NCBI RefSeq assembly: GCF_003672135.1
Contig: NC_039506.1
Span: forward strand, 18,880,497 to 18,944,496
Source: Ooceraea biroi
Lineage: Eukaryota; Arthropoda; Insecta; Hymenoptera; Formicidae
DNA length: 64,000 nucleotides
Direction of reading: 5' to 3'
The notes beneath the pieces are model-generated. The model was not told the origin of the DNA. It did not search any database and saw only the letters and a list, made by a program, of their open reading frames with translations. This document shows, in pieces, positions 60,608 through 64,000 of this stretch. How positions within the stretch are numbered: the first letter of the stretch is position 1; each line of letters begins with the position of its first letter. The translations under genes were made by a program, and so were the position numbers.

Positions 60608-61499
60608 ATGGGTATGTTTTAAGTTTTTTCAATATTATTGCGTTTTTTATGTAACAATTACGTCGAAATATGTAGTTTTTGGTGCAAATAGATGCGGTAT
60701 ATGCATTGTTATGCATTTTCACATACATTCCTGTATTTTTATTTGATTTATGTAGCGTGTCTCCGTGTTGCATACAACGTGCACCGATATTGTTAAACAC
60801 GTTAGCGTTGTTTACTATAATATCAACATTATTAATACGAAATTGCTTTAATTTTTATCCAAGCATGAAAATATTTCTGACGGTTTAGTATATTTCTCCG
60901 AAAAAGTCAGTTCAGGTACAATGTGCAGAACCTAACCTAATTCACTAATTTGTGACGTGTGCAGGAAAACCCAGAGGTCTTCGTACTGCGCGAAAGCACG
61001 TCAATCACAGGCGTGAACAGCGATGGAACGATAAGGACTACAAAAAGGCGCATCTGGGAACCAGGTGGAAGGCTAACCCCTTCGGTGGTGCTTCCCATGC
61101 CAAAGGAATTGTTCTGGAAAAAGTGTATGTATATGATCCAACGTTCACACAACATTTATATCTTGTAAAGCATCACAAGGATGCGGGCCTGCAATTTGCA
61201 GTGTAACTTACTGTGGCACTTTGTTATCCAGGGGAGTCGAGGCTAAGCAGCCTAACTCTGCTATCAGGAAGTGTGTTCGAGTTCAGCTGATTAAAAACGG
61301 CAAAAAGATCACGGCCTTCGTCCCGAGGGATGGTTGTCTCAATAACATAGAGGAGAACGACGAGGTTCTCGTGGCGGGATTCGGTAGGAAGGGTCACGCC
61401 GTAGGAGATATTCCCGGTGTGCGCTTCAAGGTGGTGAAAGTTGCGAACGTCTCCCTTCTCGCTCTTTACAAAGAGAAGAAGGAACGACCAAGATCTTAA
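60608..61499 (+). CDS. RpS23: Small ribosomal subunit protein uS12 (RpS23)
   Basis: Three exons, 60608-60611 (ATGG only), 60965-61124 and 61232-61499, give 432 nt and 143 aa, the exact family length. The first exon ends immediately after the start codon plus one base, the classic arrangement for this gene. The donor after ATGG is GTATGT. The sequence runs MGKPRGLRTARKHVNHRREQ through the strongly conserved KQPNSAIRKCVRVQLIKNGK and ends KKERPRS. The PNSA loop holds the proline that is hydroxylated in eukaryotes and acts in the decoding centre. A reading frame starting at 60952 also covers exon 2, but its ATG lies in the intron. Confidence 0.97.
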
Positions 61500-61708
61500 G
61501 TTAATTTGCACATGCGTATTTGGACAAATATAAATTGAAAAAAATCTACATCTACTCGTTTCACTTTTATTTCATCAGCAAATACCATCATCCCTTGGTT
61601 ACAATTTCTATAACATATGCCACACAAAATTATAGAAATGGACAATTCGGTTCTTCAGTACAAAGTTTTATACACGATTATTTCCTAAAATTACATAGAA
61701 ATACAAGA

Positions 61709-63388
61709 TTAATTGGAGCTATCGTTCGTCATGCTTAGATTTGCAAGTTCCTCGTTATAAATAACAATATCTTCTATAATTGAGTTCAGAGATGTAGTAG
61801 TCTTCGGTAATGCTTTCGGTACACTTATATTGGCAATCTCGTCTCGCGCCCGCAAGATCTGCAAATGATCAGTACTTAAATCGTTATTTTAGAGATTAAC
61901 AATATTTTTAAATCACTCTGTGATTTGACAAAGTTGTACCTTTTTTAAAGTGGAAAAATCGGAGCACGCGCTTTTAATGTCTGAACAAATAGAATCAGTA
62001 ATGTCTTTGTCCAGATTTCTGTTTTGTGCTGGCCAGGACGGAACTGTCTGGAATGCTTCTATGAACTTTTTTGTCTCCTTGTCGAACAGTTCATCCCGCT
62101 CTCCACTGTGCAATCTATCATCAGTCTGCAACAGTATTTGTACAAGTTATTGGTGAGTTGTATTATTTATATCTAGAACATTCTTGATTGATATATTTTT
62201 ATAATGTGTACCCTCACATGCGAGTCATCAGTCAAGTTAATTTTAATATCTTCGTGATCGTTGCTCGACAACTCTTTCTCCCGTTGCTCAAAATATTTGC
62301 TGGCTTCTGTGTAACTTGCTTTAGGTTTGACAGCGAAGGGAAGAGGAAGCATTTGGTCCACGTCATCAGTGCACAACTGAAAATACGTTTGCGATATGCA
62401 GTTTGATTACTATTCCACTAACTTTTTTCCCTTCTCTTTTCTTGGTAATACATTTATTCTAAAAATTAATATCATGTACCTTAATAATATTCGCGAACAT
62501 CTCTTCTGTCTCGTTTGTACTCGTAAAAGATTCCATATGTACCTTCTTCATGAAAACCAACAACGATCTTAATACTGGAAGTTGCTCCTTCAAGGAACAT
62601 TTTCCCTGAAATTTGATGCATTTAATATATCAGTAAAGTAATATTGTACTTTCGTTTCGTGTTATTGATATAAACATACCAATAATATATCCTTATTGTT
62701 ACAAATCCCAATCTGTGAGTAGTATTCAAACAACTGATCTGAAATATGCCCATACTTTTACAAAATGTACTTTCTCAACTCAACTCTTCATGGTTTCATA
62801 TAAAGTCTTACTCGATAATATATTATTAATACACTATATATAGTATAATATAGGATATGTTTAATAAATATTATGTTTAATAAAAAACATGTTATATGTT
62901 CTTTATTAAATATGATATATTTTGTATGTTTTATTATTATTATTATTATTATTGAATATAATTTAGCACAAAACTGTTTTGTGATACATTAATTAGGCAT
63001 TAAAACATAAATATATATGACTAATATATAACATAAAATAAAAAGTAATGGCAAAAATAAAAGAAATGGCCAAGCGATCCGGAAAACAAATCGAATTACA
63101 AAATAATCGCAGGACGACAACTGTAGATGGATTCTAAGTTCGACTGTGTAATGAGCACGACATCGGTGACGGAAAGATACCTTCCAAAGCAGCATCCCCC
63201 AGTTTTGCCAAATCCACGGCGATGGTGGGCGACCTCTCCGTTAGAAGCCAGGAAAGCAAGCAGACGCGATTTTCACCGGCGAGGATCGTCTTTTCCAGAT
63301 CCTGCGACTCCGCATTCGTGATGTGCGGATATCGCAGGTGCAGCAACGTGTCATAGACACTTGTCATAACGTCATTCGCGTCATTCAT
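61709..63388 (-). CDS. Candidate HAUS7-like augmin subunit (uncertain); hypothetical coiled-coil protein
   Basis: Six exons, 63388-63181, 62738-62680, 62605-62480, 62376-62218, 62125-61940 and 61858-61709, give 888 nt and 295 aa with consistent phases. The protein starts MNDANDVMTSVYDTLLHLRY and has an N-terminal helical region with NRVCLLSWLLTE, reminiscent of the calponin-like N-terminus of HAUS7 (LEILEWM in the human protein). A charged middle follows (YTEASKYFEQREKELSS), and the C-terminus is helical (LNSIIEDIVIYNEELANLS). Gene order, length and these short resemblances suggest the augmin complex, which nucleates microtubules inside the spindle. I cannot confirm this by eye; it may be another small helical protein. 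It is convergent with RpS23, with stops about 210 bp apart. No upstream in-frame ATG looks better than 63388. Confidence 0.75.
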
Positions 63389-64000
63389 AGCGAATTATTA
63401 TGAAGACTGAATGTTCAACACGGATGAGAGGCGAGACACTATTTAATATCGAACTGACTCAAATGTTCATGTTACACCGTTTTATGGAAACGCTCCCACA
63501 AACGATACGTCAACGCGCGTATACCAGCGTATACGTTAATCAAAACAAAATGTTTTGAATTTCTCCTTCCTCTTCTTCGTCATGTTTCAAATAAGAAGCA
63601 CGAGTATGCCTAGATGGCAGCAGCGTCGAGCGTTAAAGTCACTAGATAGATAAAGTACCGCGATCGTCCGCCATTTTAATTCCAACTACACGGTGTTTTC
63701 ATCACAATTATGTTCTCTTCACATCTATCACAATATGTAACCTTTCTCAATGGAGATACAACGCAACGCTGCTTCGTAGAATTGCACTTAGTGTGTTGAT
63801 AAGTTGCATGTTTGCACTAAATACACTTCCAACGCCATTTTTATTCCACGTATTTTACCACGGATTGCGGTACTTTATCAATCTGGTGACTTTATCGAGC
63901 GTCAAAAGATATGCGCATGCGTAGCGCGTAAAAATTGGACGCTAAACTTCAATTAGCAAAGGTTATTACGAATTATATTGCAAAATGTCAATTATAAATT
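63389..64000. other. 5' flank of the HAUS7-like gene
   Basis: It contains the promoter side of the minus-strand gene and the inverted repeat at 63624-63904. No other gene is visible before the end of the window. Confidence 0.5.
63624..63904. repeat. Inverted repeat of about 42-45 bp arms, possible MITE
   Basis: The left arm near 63624-63668 carries AAAGTCACTAGATAGATAAA then GTACCGCGATCG. The right arm near 63861-63904 reads back as AAAGTCACCAGATTGATAAA then GTACCGCAATCC. The spacer is about 190 bp. No coding capacity is visible. Confidence 0.6.

Overview
The window is nuclear DNA of an insect, most likely a hymenopteran and possibly an ant. The evidence is spliced animal genes with GT-AG introns, a CpG-rich noncoding background, many (CT)n runs and several mariner elements. 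The species call is inference. No bacterial, organellar or CRISPR feature was seen.

Layout. Positions 1-30948 contain no protein gene I can support. They hold an intact mariner (3746-5031), a decayed mauritiana-type mariner (7669-8876), a small LTR element in the form LTR-internal-LTR-internal-LTR (10729-11957), a mariner broken by one missing base (13434-14719), a GC-rich island near 16750-18700, and an unusual 47-bp RNA-like hairpin (28508-28606). Positions 31016-44588 carry the SPOP/roadkill gene in seven coding exons. Its first coding intron (9.3 kb) holds a second copy of the mauritiana-type element (37264-38510) and a perfect 41-bp palindrome. Its second coding intron holds a broken antisense mariner (40736-42019).

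Positions 48677-63388 form a compact gene cluster. In order these are a small cysteine-rich single-pass membrane protein (-), HYPK (-), FANCI (+, 22 coding exons, 1326 aa), SNRNP27 (-), RpS23 (+) and a candidate HAUS7-like augmin subunit (-). HYPK/FANCI and SNRNP27/RpS23 are head-to-head pairs with short shared promoters (284 and 548 bp between start codons). FANCI/SNRNP27 and RpS23/HAUS7-like are tail-to-tail.

The genes are unrelated housekeeping functions: ubiquitin ligase substrate adaptor, N-terminal acetylation partner, interstrand crosslink repair, spliceosome, ribosome and probably mitotic spindle. They do not form one pathway. The exon models were built by eye from splice signals and reading frame. 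Exon lengths sum to whole codons in every gene, and total lengths match the families where I recognise them (SPOP 380 aa, HYPK 119, FANCI 1326, SNRNP27 153, RpS23 143).
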